Of a DNA stretch of 64,000 nucleotides, positions 45,501 through 52,613 are shown one piece after another (the stretch's first letter is position 1; each line of letters starts with the position of its first letter). The notes below the pieces were generated by a model. It was not told where the DNA came from. It saw nothing but the letters and a program-made list of their open reading frames with translations, and searched no databases. Position numbers and translations under genes: made by a program. Where the stretch lies: NCBI GenBank assembly GCA_938075675.1, contig CALJHE010000006.1, positions 62,001 through 126,000 of the forward strand, read 5' to 3'. Source of the stretch: Candidatus Poseidoniaceae archaeon. GTDB lineage: Archaea > Thermoplasmatota > Poseidoniia > Poseidoniales > Poseidoniaceae.

Positions 45501-46779
45501 GAGCGCACCATCTGAAAACATCGACTATGATTTCGATGGATGCTATGACGGAACTGAAGACAAAGATGACGATAACGACGGTGTCTTGGACGTTCAAGAT
45601 ATTTGCAACCGTGGAACTCGTAACTGGACATCTCTTCCATCAAACGACTATGATTCCGACGGTTGTCAGGATTCAAGCGAAGACAGTGATGATGACAACG
45701 ACAAGATTAGTGATTGGCAAGACGATTGTCCGGTTGGCGAATTAAGTTGGTTTTCCAGTGTGCTAACGGACTACGATGGCGATGGTTGCCGTGATTTCTC
45801 TGAGGATGATGATGACGATAACGATAACCGTCTTGACACCGATGACGAGTGTCCTCTGGGAGAATCAAATTGGGATTCTACAAATCCACTTCAAGATCTC
45901 GATGAAAACGGTTGTAAAGATTTCACATCTGAAGACTCTGATTCTGATGGCGATGGAATTGTGGATGCAGAAGATGCGTGTGCTATTGGTGCAACCGGCT
46001 GGACTTCGAGTTCATCAACCGATTACGACGGTGACGGATGCCAGGACAGCTCTGAGGACCTCGATGATGACAACGACAGAGTCTTGGATGTTAACGACCA
46101 ATGCCCGACAGGTGAACTCCTATGGTCATCCACGAAATCCAAAGATCACGATATTGACGGCTGCCGTGATTCCTCCGAAGACGAGGATGACGACAACGAT
46201 GGTGTGAAAGACATCGACGACTTGTGTTCAACCGGTGAACTGGATTGGTTGACTTCACCGTCAACTGATTACGATGGTGATGGCTGCAGAGATGAGTCGA
46301 TTGAAGACCCTGACGATGATAACGATGGCCTACTTGACGGTCCCGATGATTGCAATCGAGGACTTCTCGATTGGATTTCGGATGAAGTGAATGATTACGA
46401 TCAAGATGGTTGCCTTGATTCCAGTGAAGACCTCGATGATGATGAAGACGGTGTGAGTGACCTTCTCGATACCTGCCCGCTCGGTGAGAAGCATTGGATT
46501 TCTGCTCCGAATACAGACTCAGATGCCGACGGTTGCCGAGATGGTTTCGAAGATACAGACTACATACTTGTCGAGGATGATGACACAGATACGGAGGAGG
46601 ACTCCATATGCAACCCAATGCTGCAAAATTGTGAGAATGAAGAAGCAGAAGACAAAGTCAACACTGTTGATGCACAATCTGAGACTGAAGTCAAACAATT
46701 GTTACTGACTATTCTTGCTTTAGCCATCATTCCAACAGTCATTGGTGTGCTTTACATTGCGTATCGGATGAAATGGTAG
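39592..46779 (+). CDS. Giant secreted protein of 54 thrombospondin-3-like calcium-binding units with C-terminal anchor
   Basis: Up to 2395 residues. A polar N-terminal stretch precedes a signal segment (FGAFAALLMFFFASVSTSQL); in-frame ATGs at 39655 and 39670 are likelier starts. From about residue 82 to 2323 the chain is 54 tandem units, each carrying DSDGC and DDDNDG calcium-loop motifs plus a Trp. A short acidic linker leads to one membrane helix (LLLTILALAIIPTVIGVLYI) and a three- to five-residue basic tail (YRMKW). The protein is extremely acidic and must bind very many divalent ions. It probably forms a long rigid surface stalk or adhesin; no enzymatic domain is present. No co-directional partner lies immediately next to it. 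Confidence 0.9.
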   Translation: MGSDLEGFERKDKKTGGVQRIMLAERMSRFGAFAALLMFFFASVSTSQLMFLELENSSEFSALYSSSRFTDSDSDGIPDADDACATGNTGWTSNSTTDHDSDGCQDSNEDTDDDNDTIADNFDDCSTGAIGWTPTSINDYDSDGCLDSTEDDDDDNDGVIDTLDTCQLGDKGWSSTSLNDYDSDGCQDISEDNDDDNDLILDNSDSCQFGDLGWTSSALTDVDSDGCRDSTEDSDDDGDGVEDGDDDCPTGDTGWTSTSATDHDSDGCQDASSEDVDDDNDGISDSADSCQFGNMGWTPDSSTDYDSDGCQDSVEDTDDDDDLVLDTSDDCQFGNLGWTSTSITDHDSDGCQDASNEDTDDDNDGVSDTADDCSTGDLGWTSAAISTDYDSDGCQDSLEDLDDDNDGVADLAPDLCQKGDMGWTSSPSTDFDGDGCRDSTEDFDSDNDGILDNNDDCVNGNTGWLSSSTTDHDTDGCQDASTEDNDDDNDGINDLLDTCQTGVIGWSPSSITDYDSDGCRDSDEDLDDDNDGVGDGSDSCQTGDLGWISSSSNDYDSDGCKDSTEDSDRDNDLVLDGFDACPQGDLGWISGTSTDHDSDGCQDSLEDPDDDNDGVFDLSDTCQTGSLGWTSSSATDRDGDGCRDSDEDSDDDNDSIADSIDSCPNGDMGWTSSPTTDHDSDGCRDASTEDTDDDNDSVLDASDTCQIGAIGWTPTTLTDYDSDGCKDNVEDNDDDNDGIIDSNDACATGDLGWTSTILNDNDQDGCRDATEDFDSDNDGVTDDLDSCPQGITGWSSTSSTDYDSDGCKDLSAEDVDDDNDGITDGNDLCPTGTIGWTPNANNDYDSDGCKDDTLFDIDDDNDGVVDAFDDCQIGDLNWTSSSSTDHDSDGCQDSLEDMDDDNDSVTDLHPDACQFGLTDWTSTPSTDSDNDGCKDDSSEDLDDDNDGVADGLDDCQFGEGAWTPSPSTDYDSDGCRDSTEDLDDDNDGVEDLEPDLCHFGDMGWTSTSATDNDGDGCQDSSTEDPDDDNDGIMDGLDDCQAGDVGWSPSSSTDYDSDGCQDSNEDLDDDNDGVNDDHPDVCDKGELGWISTPSNDYDGDGCRDSTEDSDTDNDGINDASDDCNFMETGWISSSTTDHDSDGCKDDSTEDLDDDNDGIPDLAPDQCPTGIIGWVPTSANDYDSDGCRDADEDIDDDNDGVGDSSDTCDTGNLGWISDSTTDFDGDGCRDSTEDIDDDNDGITDTSDNCQLTVNTGQENHDSDSEGDACDDDDDNDGINDDAPDNCIRGAIGWTSTLANDLDADGCRDADEDADDDGDGISDTSDDCTPGQTGWISNGFTDHDGDGCQDSLPSPGVGEDLDDDNDGLADNAPDSCRIGDLGWISSPTTDYDGDGCRDAGEDNDDDGDTVADSADSCLTSTVGWISNPTTDNDGDGCEDGVNDPDDDNDGVADNIDNCQLTPNADQANYDGDSEGDVCDDDDDNDGVNDPDDSCFQGDKGWTSTSFTDHDGDGCQDSTSEDVDDDNDTVPDVGDACQLGLVGWVSNPTSDYDGDGCQDLGEDIDDDNDGVPDVNDRCQTGEMGWTPTLLTDYDSDGCRDISEDPDDDNDGIIDSIDVLCQKGDLGWISGPATDHDADGCRDAGEDLDDDNDTRADVDDDCRIGELGWISNATTDYDSDGCRDLTEDLDDDNDLILDDDDQCWPADLGWISDSTTDWDADGCNDFSEDNDDDNDGVPDNLDACPTGDVGWISVFTSTVDQTLITDWDGDGCRDVGEDFDDDNDGVHDGSDSCPKYGHHWNWSSTNFGDHDGDGCMDDFYNNGFFSLEEDLDDDNDGVLDVDDDCQVGDLGWISEPISDNDGDGCRDSNEDSDDDNDGIEDIDDNCPRGEFGWIPSNLTDYDSDGCLDVSEDLDDDNDGVIDFADLCQTGELGWTSSGSEDYDSDGCRDSSEDDDDDNDNVLDDVDNCSTGRMGWSAPSENIDYDFDGCYDGTEDKDDDNDGVLDVQDICNRGTRNWTSLPSNDYDSDGCQDSSEDSDDDNDKISDWQDDCPVGELSWFSSVLTDYDGDGCRDFSEDDDDDNDNRLDTDDECPLGESNWDSTNPLQDLDENGCKDFTSEDSDSDGDGIVDAEDACAIGATGWTSSSSTDYDGDGCQDSSEDLDDDNDRVLDVNDQCPTGELLWSSTKSKDHDIDGCRDSSEDEDDDNDGVKDIDDLCSTGELDWLTSPSTDYDGDGCRDESIEDPDDDNDGLLDGPDDCNRGLLDWISDEVNDYDQDGCLDSSEDLDDDEDGVSDLLDTCPLGEKHWISAPNTDSDADGCRDGFEDTDYILVEDDDTDTEEDSICNPMLQNCENEEAEDKVNTVDAQSETEVKQLLLTILALAIIPTVIGVLYIAYRMKW
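39835..46560 (+). repeat. 54-unit tandem array, mostly 41-residue (123-bp) long-form TSP3-like units
   Basis: Consensus by eye: D-x-C-x-x-G-x-x-G-W-x-S-x-x-x-x-D-Y-D-S-D-G-C then x-D-S-x-E-D-x-D-D-D-N-D-G-x-x-D. I counted 54 units. Units 29 and 34 are compact and lack the Trp segment, matching classical thrombospondin type 3 repeats. Nearly every unit has two cysteines and one Trp. Codon choice varies strongly between units although the protein pattern is kept. Confidence 0.9.
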
Positions 46780-46830
46780 TCTCTACGGAGAGACTCATAG
46801 GTTGAAAGAGTATGCCCTCCTCAGACAAAT

Positions 46831-47328
46831 GTGTCTCGTGTTCTTATTCTCGCAGCATCGACTGGTAAGAACCTTCAACTTGCCGTATCGTTTAAGGAAT
46901 CCTTGGAGGAATTAGGGCACAAAGGTACAGTGCTTGACCTGTGTTCTCTCAACGCTCCAATGTACACTCCACAAGCAGAGAAAGAATTGACTGACCTTTC
47001 TCAGGTGGAACAGGTGATGGAACTTGTTCTCGAGTGCGATGCAATGATTGTTTGCGCACCAGAATACAACGGCTTAATTCCACCGGTTTTGAATAACATT
47101 ATTGCATGGATGTCTGTTCAATCGAAGAACTTCCGAATGCTCTTCAATCAGAGGAAAGTTGGCCTCGCCTCTGTGAGTGGTGGCGGTGGTCATTATGCTG
47201 TGATGAGCATGCGAATGCAATTTTCTTACCTCGGTTCAAATGTCATTGGCCGACCTGTAATCATCAACAAATCTAATCCATTCAAACAATCCTCGATTGA
47301 CGTTCTCATCCAGCAGGTGGTACAATGA
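46831..47328 (+). CDS. NADPH-dependent FMN reductase-like flavoprotein
   Basis: 165 residues. A flavodoxin-like fold beginning SRVLILAASTGKNLQLAVSF, with the flavin-contact loop CAPEYNGLIPPVLNNIIAWM and SVSGGGGHYAVMSMR, as in the ArsH/SsuE/azoreductase family. Translation probably starts at GTG (46831); no in-frame ATG lies upstream in a better place. It ends in an ATGA overlap with the pirin gene, so the two are cotranslated. Confidence 0.85.
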   Translation: MSRVLILAASTGKNLQLAVSFKESLEELGHKGTVLDLCSLNAPMYTPQAEKELTDLSQVEQVMELVLECDAMIVCAPEYNGLIPPVLNNIIAWMSVQSKNFRMLFNQRKVGLASVSGGGGHYAVMSMRMQFSYLGSNVIGRPVIINKSNPFKQSSIDVLIQQVVQ

Positions 47329-48170
47329 AACAAGAACGAACCTTGAAAATGACAGCTCCAACTCACACCGTACTCGAAGGTGGAGGGTTTCCAGTACGAC
47401 GTCCCTCCGCCATGGGTACCTTGATGAGTCCGTTTTTGCTTCTTGACGAAATGGGACCAGTTCATTGGGATCCAGGGCAAGCGATTGGGGCACCAGCACA
47501 TCCACACCGAGGTTTTGAAACCGTTACGTACATGATTCAAGGAGCCATGCAACACGAAGACAGTGCTGGCAATAAGGGCGACTTGAATCCTGGAGACGTG
47601 CAATGGATGACTGCAGGTCGGGGAATCATTCATTCAGAATTACCACAAGACGAGTTCTTGAAAACGGGTGGGGTCTCCCACGGATTCCAAATTTGGGTAA
47701 ACCTCCCAGCCAAGGATAAAATGATGATGCCTCGGTATCAGGACATTGATTCATCAAAAATTCCGAAAGTAACCTCCCAGGATGGCAAAGTTTGGGCGAA
47801 CGTCATCGCAGGATCAACACTAGGTGTTAACGCCGTAATCGACACCGTGATACCGATCACTTACATTCACATGAAAATTCAACGAGGTGGCGTTCACAAG
47901 CAACCGATTGAATCCGGTCTCAATGGAATGGTCTACGTCTTTGGTGGCACGCTCCATCTTGGTGGGAAGCCTGTCCAGGATGGGCAACTTGGGCTGATGA
48001 ACGACGGCGATGAAGTCGTCTTGGAAGCCGTTGAAGAGGATGCAGAATTCTTGATTCTAGCCGGCCCCGAATTAAACGAGCCTATCGCGCGTTATGGGCC
48101 ATTTGTAATGAACACACGAGAAGAAATCCACCAAGCACTCCTTGACTATCAAAACGGTACGCTTGCTTGA
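47325..48170 (+). CDS. Pirin-family protein
   Basis: 281 residues. A bicupin with metal ligands in the N-terminal cupin: APAHPHRGFETVTYMI and the following HSELP. Pirins bind Fe or other metals; some oxidise quercetin-like flavonols, others act as redox-sensing regulators. The conserved GDVQWMTAGRGIIHSE segment is present. The ATGA overlap with the flavin reductase-like gene suggests a redox pair, which is inference from position. Confidence 0.88.
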   Translation: MKQERTLKMTAPTHTVLEGGGFPVRRPSAMGTLMSPFLLLDEMGPVHWDPGQAIGAPAHPHRGFETVTYMIQGAMQHEDSAGNKGDLNPGDVQWMTAGRGIIHSELPQDEFLKTGGVSHGFQIWVNLPAKDKMMMPRYQDIDSSKIPKVTSQDGKVWANVIAGSTLGVNAVIDTVIPITYIHMKIQRGGVHKQPIESGLNGMVYVFGGTLHLGGKPVQDGQLGLMNDGDEVVLEAVEEDAEFLILAGPELNEPIARYGPFVMNTREEIHQALLDYQNGTLA

Positions 48171-48218
48171 TTATTCGTCAATTGAGACCAAGACATGAAC
48201 ATGTAGTCCTTCTCTCGC

Positions 48219-48818
48219 TCAACTGAAAGACGAGTCAGTGGCTTGCTTCGACCATGAATTGATGATGGAACCTTCTGCCGATTGAAGGTGCTCAGCGACT
48301 GTCCCCTGACGAATTCCAAGCGCGTCTGCTATGTCTCGCTGAGTACACCCGCGAGGGGTTGAGTAGTATCCTAATTCAACAGCCTTTTTCATGACTTCGT
48401 GTCGGCGTGGGGGGAGTCGAGGTGCGCTAATCCAATCTGAAGCCACCGTTTTACTAATTCGCATCTTCAGGTCACCTGGTACGATTTTCACGAGTAAATC
48501 TCGTGCTTTTTTTAGTCCGAGAGGGGTTCCTTGAACCGTCCATAACAAACCATTTTCGAGCGATAAAGAAGTCGGTGCAGTAAACCAACAACCCTTGACA
48601 CCTTGAACCAATGAACCCAACGGACCAGGCAATTTAGCGACGATATAGGCATGTGATTCGTGTTGGATCAAAATTTCATCGATTTGAAAACTTAGATCAA
48701 GGTTCATTCCTTTGTCAAATACTCCCGGGTTCTCAAACTCGACAAGGAATACATAACTTGCAGGTATCTTGGATGTGTTCACCGTGCTGATGTATTCTAC
48801 TTTTGTGAAGTAATTCAT
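48219..48818 (-). CDS. HTH-10 (bacterio-opsin activator type) transcription regulator
   Basis: 199 residues from the ATG at 48818, which has CCGGAG eight bases upstream; an ATG at 48893 would add 25 residues and sits closer to the predicted promoter. The N-terminal 135 residues form a sensor-like domain of unknown ligand. The C-terminal HTH-10 domain reads RRHEVMKKAVELGYYSTPRG then CTQRDIADALGIRQGTVAEH. This family is widespread in Euryarchaeota as one-component regulators. It lies divergent from mscS and convergent with pirin. Confidence 0.85.
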   Translation of the reverse strand: MNYFTKVEYISTVNTSKIPASYVFLVEFENPGVFDKGMNLDLSFQIDEILIQHESHAYIVAKLPGPLGSLVQGVKGCWFTAPTSLSLENGLLWTVQGTPLGLKKARDLLVKIVPGDLKMRISKTVASDWISAPRLPPRRHEVMKKAVELGYYSTPRGCTQRDIADALGIRQGTVAEHLQSAEGSIINSWSKQATDSSFS

Positions 48819-48929
48819 GATACTTACTCCGGGGAGATGAGAGCCCCTTTCGAGGGACATTTGGAGTTGGAAAAATTTCAGTCCGTCCACCATCTATACC
48901 CCGTTATGACAGGACTCACGGTCTGCAGA

Positions 48930-48941
48930 TATAGTTTATAC
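48930..48941 (-). promoter_or_regulatory. Candidate TATA box for the HTH-10 gene
   Basis: On the reverse strand this reads GTATAAACTATA, a good archaeal TATA match about 40 bases upstream of the ATG at 48893 and 115 upstream of the one at 48818. It lies in the divergent intergenic region shared with mscS. Confidence 0.45.
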
Positions 48942-49016
48942 CATTCTTGATAGCATATCGATGAGTCCTCTTGGGGTAGTTTTGTAAAGGGCTCGCCAAC
49001 CAACGGACTGAGTGAC

Positions 49017-50324
49017 ATGTCCACCATAGACGAGTATCTTGAGCAAATTGATGCATTGGAAACGCTTCCTAAGGTTGGCATCTGTGTAGGATTATTGTTT
49101 TTTGGACTTGCTTTTTGCAAGTATTTTATCGTACGTCCTTTTCGTAATCTCGTCACTCGTTCAAAAGCGCAATGGGATGATGCCCTCATTCAACCTTTGT
49201 CAAATCGACTCTACTTTTTCGTTATCGTTGCTGGACTGCAGCTATCCGGAGCTTGGGTGACGGATTCTGATTCCGAATTACTTGAGTCAATGTATCCGTA
49301 CTTCAGCGTGATTTACATTATGACGACAACATCAATCTTGAGCACCGGTATCAAACATCTTGTGCCAGTAATACTTGGACGATTTACTGCAAAATCAAGC
49401 GTTACAGTATCTGGTGGTAATCCTCTCATTGTATTCCTTTTACGCGCAGTTACCTATTTTGTCGGCCTCAACCTTGCACTAAATGAACTCAATATCGAAC
49501 TGCTCGGTCTTTTTGCTTCATTGGCCGTATTCTCCCTCATTATCGGGCTCGCTGTTCAGCAAACCCTCGGGAATATTGTTAATTCGTTCATGCTTGCAGT
49601 AGACCGGCCGTTTGAAGTTGGAGACCGTATCGAAGTGGAAGGGATGATTGGAACGGTCATCTCCATGGGCATCCTCTCAACCAAGGTTTTGGATCGAGAT
49701 GAGAAGTTGGTCGTGATTCCAAACAATTCACTTATTTCCTCAACACTGGTAAATCACGCTCGTGGTGGCGGTGATGGTCTAGCAAGAAGAATTTCGGTAG
49801 TTGTTGACATTGGTGTCGATTACCGCGAGAGTATCGACCACGTCAAGGTAACAATGCTCCAATTAGCTCGAGACTGTCCGTACACCATTGATTCACCAGA
49901 ACCTCGTGTTCTCCTTGTCGAACTCGGGGACTTCGCTAAGATTCTCCGCTTGTATACTTGGGTCGCTGATTACAGCGATGAATGGGTGACTCGTGACTGG
50001 TTGCTTAAGTCGTTAGATGAACGGTTTGAGCAAGAGCACATCCGCATACCGTTCCCAACGGCGGTCGAACTCTCAGGAGAAGATGATGAGATGCTCACAG
50101 GTGACGCCCGCTCCAAGGAGAGCCGTCAGCGTGCTGCTAAGCGCCAGATGACTCGTGAAGACAGAAACCTTCGTAAGCAACGTGATGATGCTCGAGAGGA
50201 ACTTGAAGGCATCCAAGAAATGCTACGTGATACTGGACTCAGCAAGGATGAGCGTGCTGAACTGGATAACCGAGCAATCGAGTTGTCGAAGACGCTTACA
50301 ATGTTTGACACCGATGATGATTGA
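49017..50324 (+). CDS. mscS: Small-conductance mechanosensitive channel (MscS family)
   Basis: 435 residues. It releases osmolytes on hypo-osmotic shock. Several N-terminal helices precede the pore helix and beta domain: LAVQQTLGNIVNSFMLAVDR, then PFEVGDRIEVEGMIGTVISM and LVVIPNNSLISSTLVNHARG, all hallmarks of MscS. The C-terminal 95 residues form a highly charged helical extension (predicted coiled coil) absent from E. coli MscS. The start is ATG. It is divergent from the HTH-10 regulator, whose ligand is unknown. Confidence 0.9.
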   Translation: MSTIDEYLEQIDALETLPKVGICVGLLFFGLAFCKYFIVRPFRNLVTRSKAQWDDALIQPLSNRLYFFVIVAGLQLSGAWVTDSDSELLESMYPYFSVIYIMTTTSILSTGIKHLVPVILGRFTAKSSVTVSGGNPLIVFLLRAVTYFVGLNLALNELNIELLGLFASLAVFSLIIGLAVQQTLGNIVNSFMLAVDRPFEVGDRIEVEGMIGTVISMGILSTKVLDRDEKLVVIPNNSLISSTLVNHARGGGDGLARRISVVVDIGVDYRESIDHVKVTMLQLARDCPYTIDSPEPRVLLVELGDFAKILRLYTWVADYSDEWVTRDWLLKSLDERFEQEHIRIPFPTAVELSGEDDEMLTGDARSKESRQRAAKRQMTREDRNLRKQRDDAREELEGIQEMLRDTGLSKDERAELDNRAIELSKTLTMFDTDDD

Positions 50325-50402
50325 GCAAAGCAGCAATTACTTTGCTCCATACTCAGGACGCTGCCAGGTTTCGGTTCTGTTACACAGTGCTTTGGCTATG
50401 AT

Positions 50403-50531
50403 TTGACCTCTAGAGGCATTGTCTTGAACAGTTTTTGGCGTTGCCCTTACTGTAGTGTTCGAAAGAGGCTCGTACTTGGGTTCAAACCCTTTCGGTCTAA
50501 GTGTGCTCAGCACCCGAACCTAGCAATTTAG
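50403..50531 (+). CDS. Possible small zinc-finger protein
   Basis: 42 codons from a TTG (or 35 from the TTG at 50424). The sequence contains WRCPYC, then GFKPFRSKCAQHP; spacing is C-x2-C-x16-C-x2-H, consistent with one zinc site. No clear ribosome-binding site, ATG or GTG start is visible, so it may be a chance ORF. It lies in the 280-base gap between mscS and the tRNA, where I see no other gene. Confidence 0.35.
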   Translation: MTSRGIVLNSFWRCPYCSVRKRLVLGFKPFRSKCAQHPNLAI

Positions 50532-50605
50532 AGAGGTTTTGACGGCAGATTCTGTCTTCGCCAGATGCTGTGAACGCCTTGCTGCAGCCCATAAAATCTG
50601 TAAAG

Positions 50606-50680
50606 TGCTCGTGCCGGGATTCGAACCCGGGTCGGCGGGATGAAAACCCACTATGATGGACCTAGCTACACCACACGAGC
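50606..50680 (-). tRNA. tRNA-Glu (UUC anticodon)
   Basis: 75 bases on the reverse strand. The 7-bp acceptor stem is GCTCGTG with CACGAGC; the anticodon stem GTGGG/CCCGC encloses loop TTTTCAT, giving anticodon TTC (Glu); the T arm is CCGGG-TTCGAAT-CCCGG. The D-arm start GTGTAG is typical of archaeal tRNA-Glu. The discriminator is A and no CCA is encoded. No intron is visible. Confidence 0.92.
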
Positions 50681-50740
50681 GACAGCCTGCCCACCGACCA
50701 CCCCTTGATAATGATTCGCACCATGAAAAGTGGCAATGTT

Positions 50741-51364
50741 TCACTCCACGGAGTCAGAATCGGTGTGAATTGATTCTAGTTCAATTCCTGCCCACCATTT
50801 CCAGATGTACCACATAGGAATTGCAGAGAGTATCATGCCCACTCCGAGAACGATTTCGTTGTCGAGAAACCAATTGATCGAATCAATTGCAGCATTGCCG
50901 TAAATTCCGATCAAAATGGCTTCAAGTCCAAAACGCAGTCCTCTGCCGAGCAATCCGGCGATGAGAAAAGGTTTCTTTTCCATTTCACCCATTCCTGCAA
51001 CCCACCCAAACACCTTGTATGGTATAGGTGAAAAGGCTGCAATGAATATTCCCCATTTTCCGTAACGAATGGTGAGAGCCTCTATTTTATTGAGGTGAGA
51101 CTGTTTCGAGAACTTCCCTATGAATAAGCGTCCCCATCGCTTTCCAATCCAGTACCCTACAAGCGAGCCTGCAACTGATGAAAGGGTGACGGTGAGCCAC
51201 AACCACACGACAAGTGGTGTGTCGCCGATGGCATCTGCAAGCATTGGGATATACAACAAATCAGGTGGTATTGGCTGAACTATGGATTCGGTAAAAGAGA
51301 GTACAGCCAAACTCGCAGGGCCAAAGATGTCGAAGAAGTCGAGTATTGACTGCTTCCATGACAT
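50741..51364 (-). CDS. DedA/VTT-family membrane protein (YqaA-like)
   Basis: 207 residues. The VTT domain includes FTESIVQPIPPDLLYIPMLA, SVAGSLVGYWIGKRWG and the re-entrant FSPIPYKVFGWVAGMGEME. Four or five helices are predicted. DedA proteins act in lipid scrambling and proton-motive-force homeostasis; the archaeal role is not defined. ATG start; its 3' end lies 60 bases from the tRNA gene on the same strand. Confidence 0.85.
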   Translation of the reverse strand: MSWKQSILDFFDIFGPASLAVLSFTESIVQPIPPDLLYIPMLADAIGDTPLVVWLWLTVTLSSVAGSLVGYWIGKRWGRLFIGKFSKQSHLNKIEALTIRYGKWGIFIAAFSPIPYKVFGWVAGMGEMEKKPFLIAGLLGRGLRFGLEAILIGIYGNAAIDSINWFLDNEIVLGVGMILSAIPMWYIWKWWAGIELESIHTDSDSVE

Positions 51365-51444
51365 GTCGTTCGCTTCACACTCATAGCCATGAAGGTGTGG
51401 GTGTGCGGTGACTTCAAGGAGTACATTCGTCGGTATTGGCTGTG

Positions 51445-51936
51445 ATGCGAGTACTCGATACAGCCGCTTTACTTCACTGGCCGGCTGATGAATTGAACGG
51501 CAACATTTGTTCGGTTGCTCAACAGGCGGAACTGGAACGCGTAAGCCCTCAAAGGTGGATGTTGGTTCAAGCCTTGGATATCGATTGGCGTGATGCTGAT
51601 GCTGCTTGGATTGCGCGTGCCAAGGAATGTGCGGCTCAAAGCGGTGATTTACCCCGACTTTCGGATGTTGATTTAGAAGTCTTAGCGTTGGCTCTTGGTC
51701 TCAAGTTGCCGCTTGTTACGGACGATTATCGTCTTCAAAACACCATGAAATTTTCAGGTTATCAATCCAGTTCTGTTGATACCAAAGGGGCGCAGCAGGT
51801 ATGGACTTGGATTCGACGATGTACGGGTTGCAGGCACACAACAGAAGTTCCAGAAGACGTGGCTCGTTCGAAAAAGGGCGATGTCGGTGACTGCGACCGA
51901 TGTGGTGCAGCGCTTGTTCTCAAGAGAAAACGCTGA
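51445..51936 (+). CDS. nob1: Nob1-type PIN endonuclease with zinc ribbon
   Basis: 163 residues. Nob1 cleaves the 3' end of pre-16S rRNA. The PIN domain has catalytic Asp residues in MRVLDTAALLHW and in LSDVDLEVLALA and VTDDYRLQNT. The C-terminal zinc ribbon has C-x2-C pairs RCTGC and CDRCG, then a basic tail (KRKR). The ORF opens at a TTG (51436), but the ATG at 51445 starts the first strand. Stop codons of nob1 and tatA are adjacent and convergent. Confidence 0.9.
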   Translation: MRVLDTAALLHWPADELNGNICSVAQQAELERVSPQRWMLVQALDIDWRDADAAWIARAKECAAQSGDLPRLSDVDLEVLALALGLKLPLVTDDYRLQNTMKFSGYQSSSVDTKGAQQVWTWIRRCTGCRHTTEVPEDVARSKKGDVGDCDRCGAALVLKRKR

Positions 51937-52239
51937 TTATTCTTCACTACCGGAGTTGAGTTTCTCAAGTGCAGAAGTCTTGCGTTCCAGTTCTTCAATA
52001 TCCATTCCTGCTGGGTCAATGCCAACTGCACGAGCCCTTTCGCTGAGGATTTGGTTTGGAGTCTTACCTCCTGCTTCCAGGTCGGTTATAGTTCGAGATG
52101 TGTCTGTTAGTCCTTTTTGGAACTCACCCTTAGAGCGCCCGAGTGCGTTTGCCATTTTCGGCAACCGTTCTGCACCAAACAGTACGAAGAACAAGCCGAC
52201 TAAAATCGTCAGTTCAAGTGGTCCCAAGCCGCCAATCAT
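51937..52239 (-). CDS. tatA: Twin-arginine translocase subunit TatA/TatB-like
   Basis: 100 residues. An N-terminal membrane helix (LELTILVGLFFVLFGAERLP) with the Phe-Gly hinge is followed by an amphipathic helix (KMANALGRSKGEFQKGL), the defining TatA layout. The C-terminal 50 residues are charged. It exports folded proteins with TatC, which is not in this window. ATG start. Confidence 0.88.
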   Translation of the reverse strand: MIGGLGPLELTILVGLFFVLFGAERLPKMANALGRSKGEFQKGLTDTSRTITDLEAGGKTPNQILSERARAVGIDPAGMDIEELERKTSALEKLNSGSEE

Positions 52240-52310
52240 GCTTCTTCCTCAGTCTGTGCACAACGGGGATAGTGTTGAACTCTTCGGCCAAACATTCCCG
52301 TTTTCCCCCA

Positions 52311-52562
52311 TTATCCGCCAGATACAGGAGGTAGTAATGCTAATTCATCTCCTGATTGTAGTTTTACATCGCTTGTACACTGTAAGCCATTCACGGCAAA
52401 AAGAAGCCCTTTCTGCTGGATTGAAGTAAGCCCGATTGATTCTACCACTTCAGAAACCGATGCGTGTTGTCGAACCGAGTGCTTCTTTCTTTTCCAACCG
52501 AGTTTTTCTGCAAGCGGGCCAAAGGTGAGAACGGTGATGCTGAGTGGCTCTTCATCGTTCAT
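52311..52562 (-). CDS. MoaD/ThiS-family ubiquitin-like sulfur carrier
   Basis: 83 residues from the ATG at 52562; the ORF continues to 52610. The beta-grasp fold ends in the required Gly-Gly tail (ELALLPPVSGG), which is thiocarboxylated by an E1-like enzyme. The family supplies sulfur for molybdopterin or tRNA thiolation, or acts as a SAMP-like modifier in archaea. No MoaE or E1 is nearby, so the pathway cannot be assigned. Confidence 0.8.
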   Translation of the reverse strand: MNDEEPLSITVLTFGPLAEKLGWKRKKHSVRQHASVSEVVESIGLTSIQQKGLLFAVNGLQCTSDVKLQSGDELALLPPVSGG

Positions 52563-52613
52563 GTTGATGCTTTGAAGCGGTAGTTTATCAACGCATTCGG
52601 TTGTCCTCAATGT

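Noticed and set aside
39835-46560. 123-bp periodicity as a possible CRISPR or satellite array
   Set aside because: Units are in-frame protein repeats with varied DNA, no identical direct repeats separated by unique spacers, and no cas genes.
39764-46618. Long open frames on other frames and the reverse strand inside the acidic repeat gene
   Set aside because: They are shadows of the GAY-GAY-GAY repeat: low-complexity Met/Thr or Ser/Leu translations with no start signals or domain features.
50478-50489. GGGTTCAAACCC as the T arm of a second tRNA
   Set aside because: No acceptor stem or anticodon arm could be placed around it, and it lies inside the small Cys-rich frame.
51776-52429. Forward 217-codon open frame across tatA
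   Set aside because: It is antisense to tatA and partly to the MoaD-like gene, both of which have clear family motifs.
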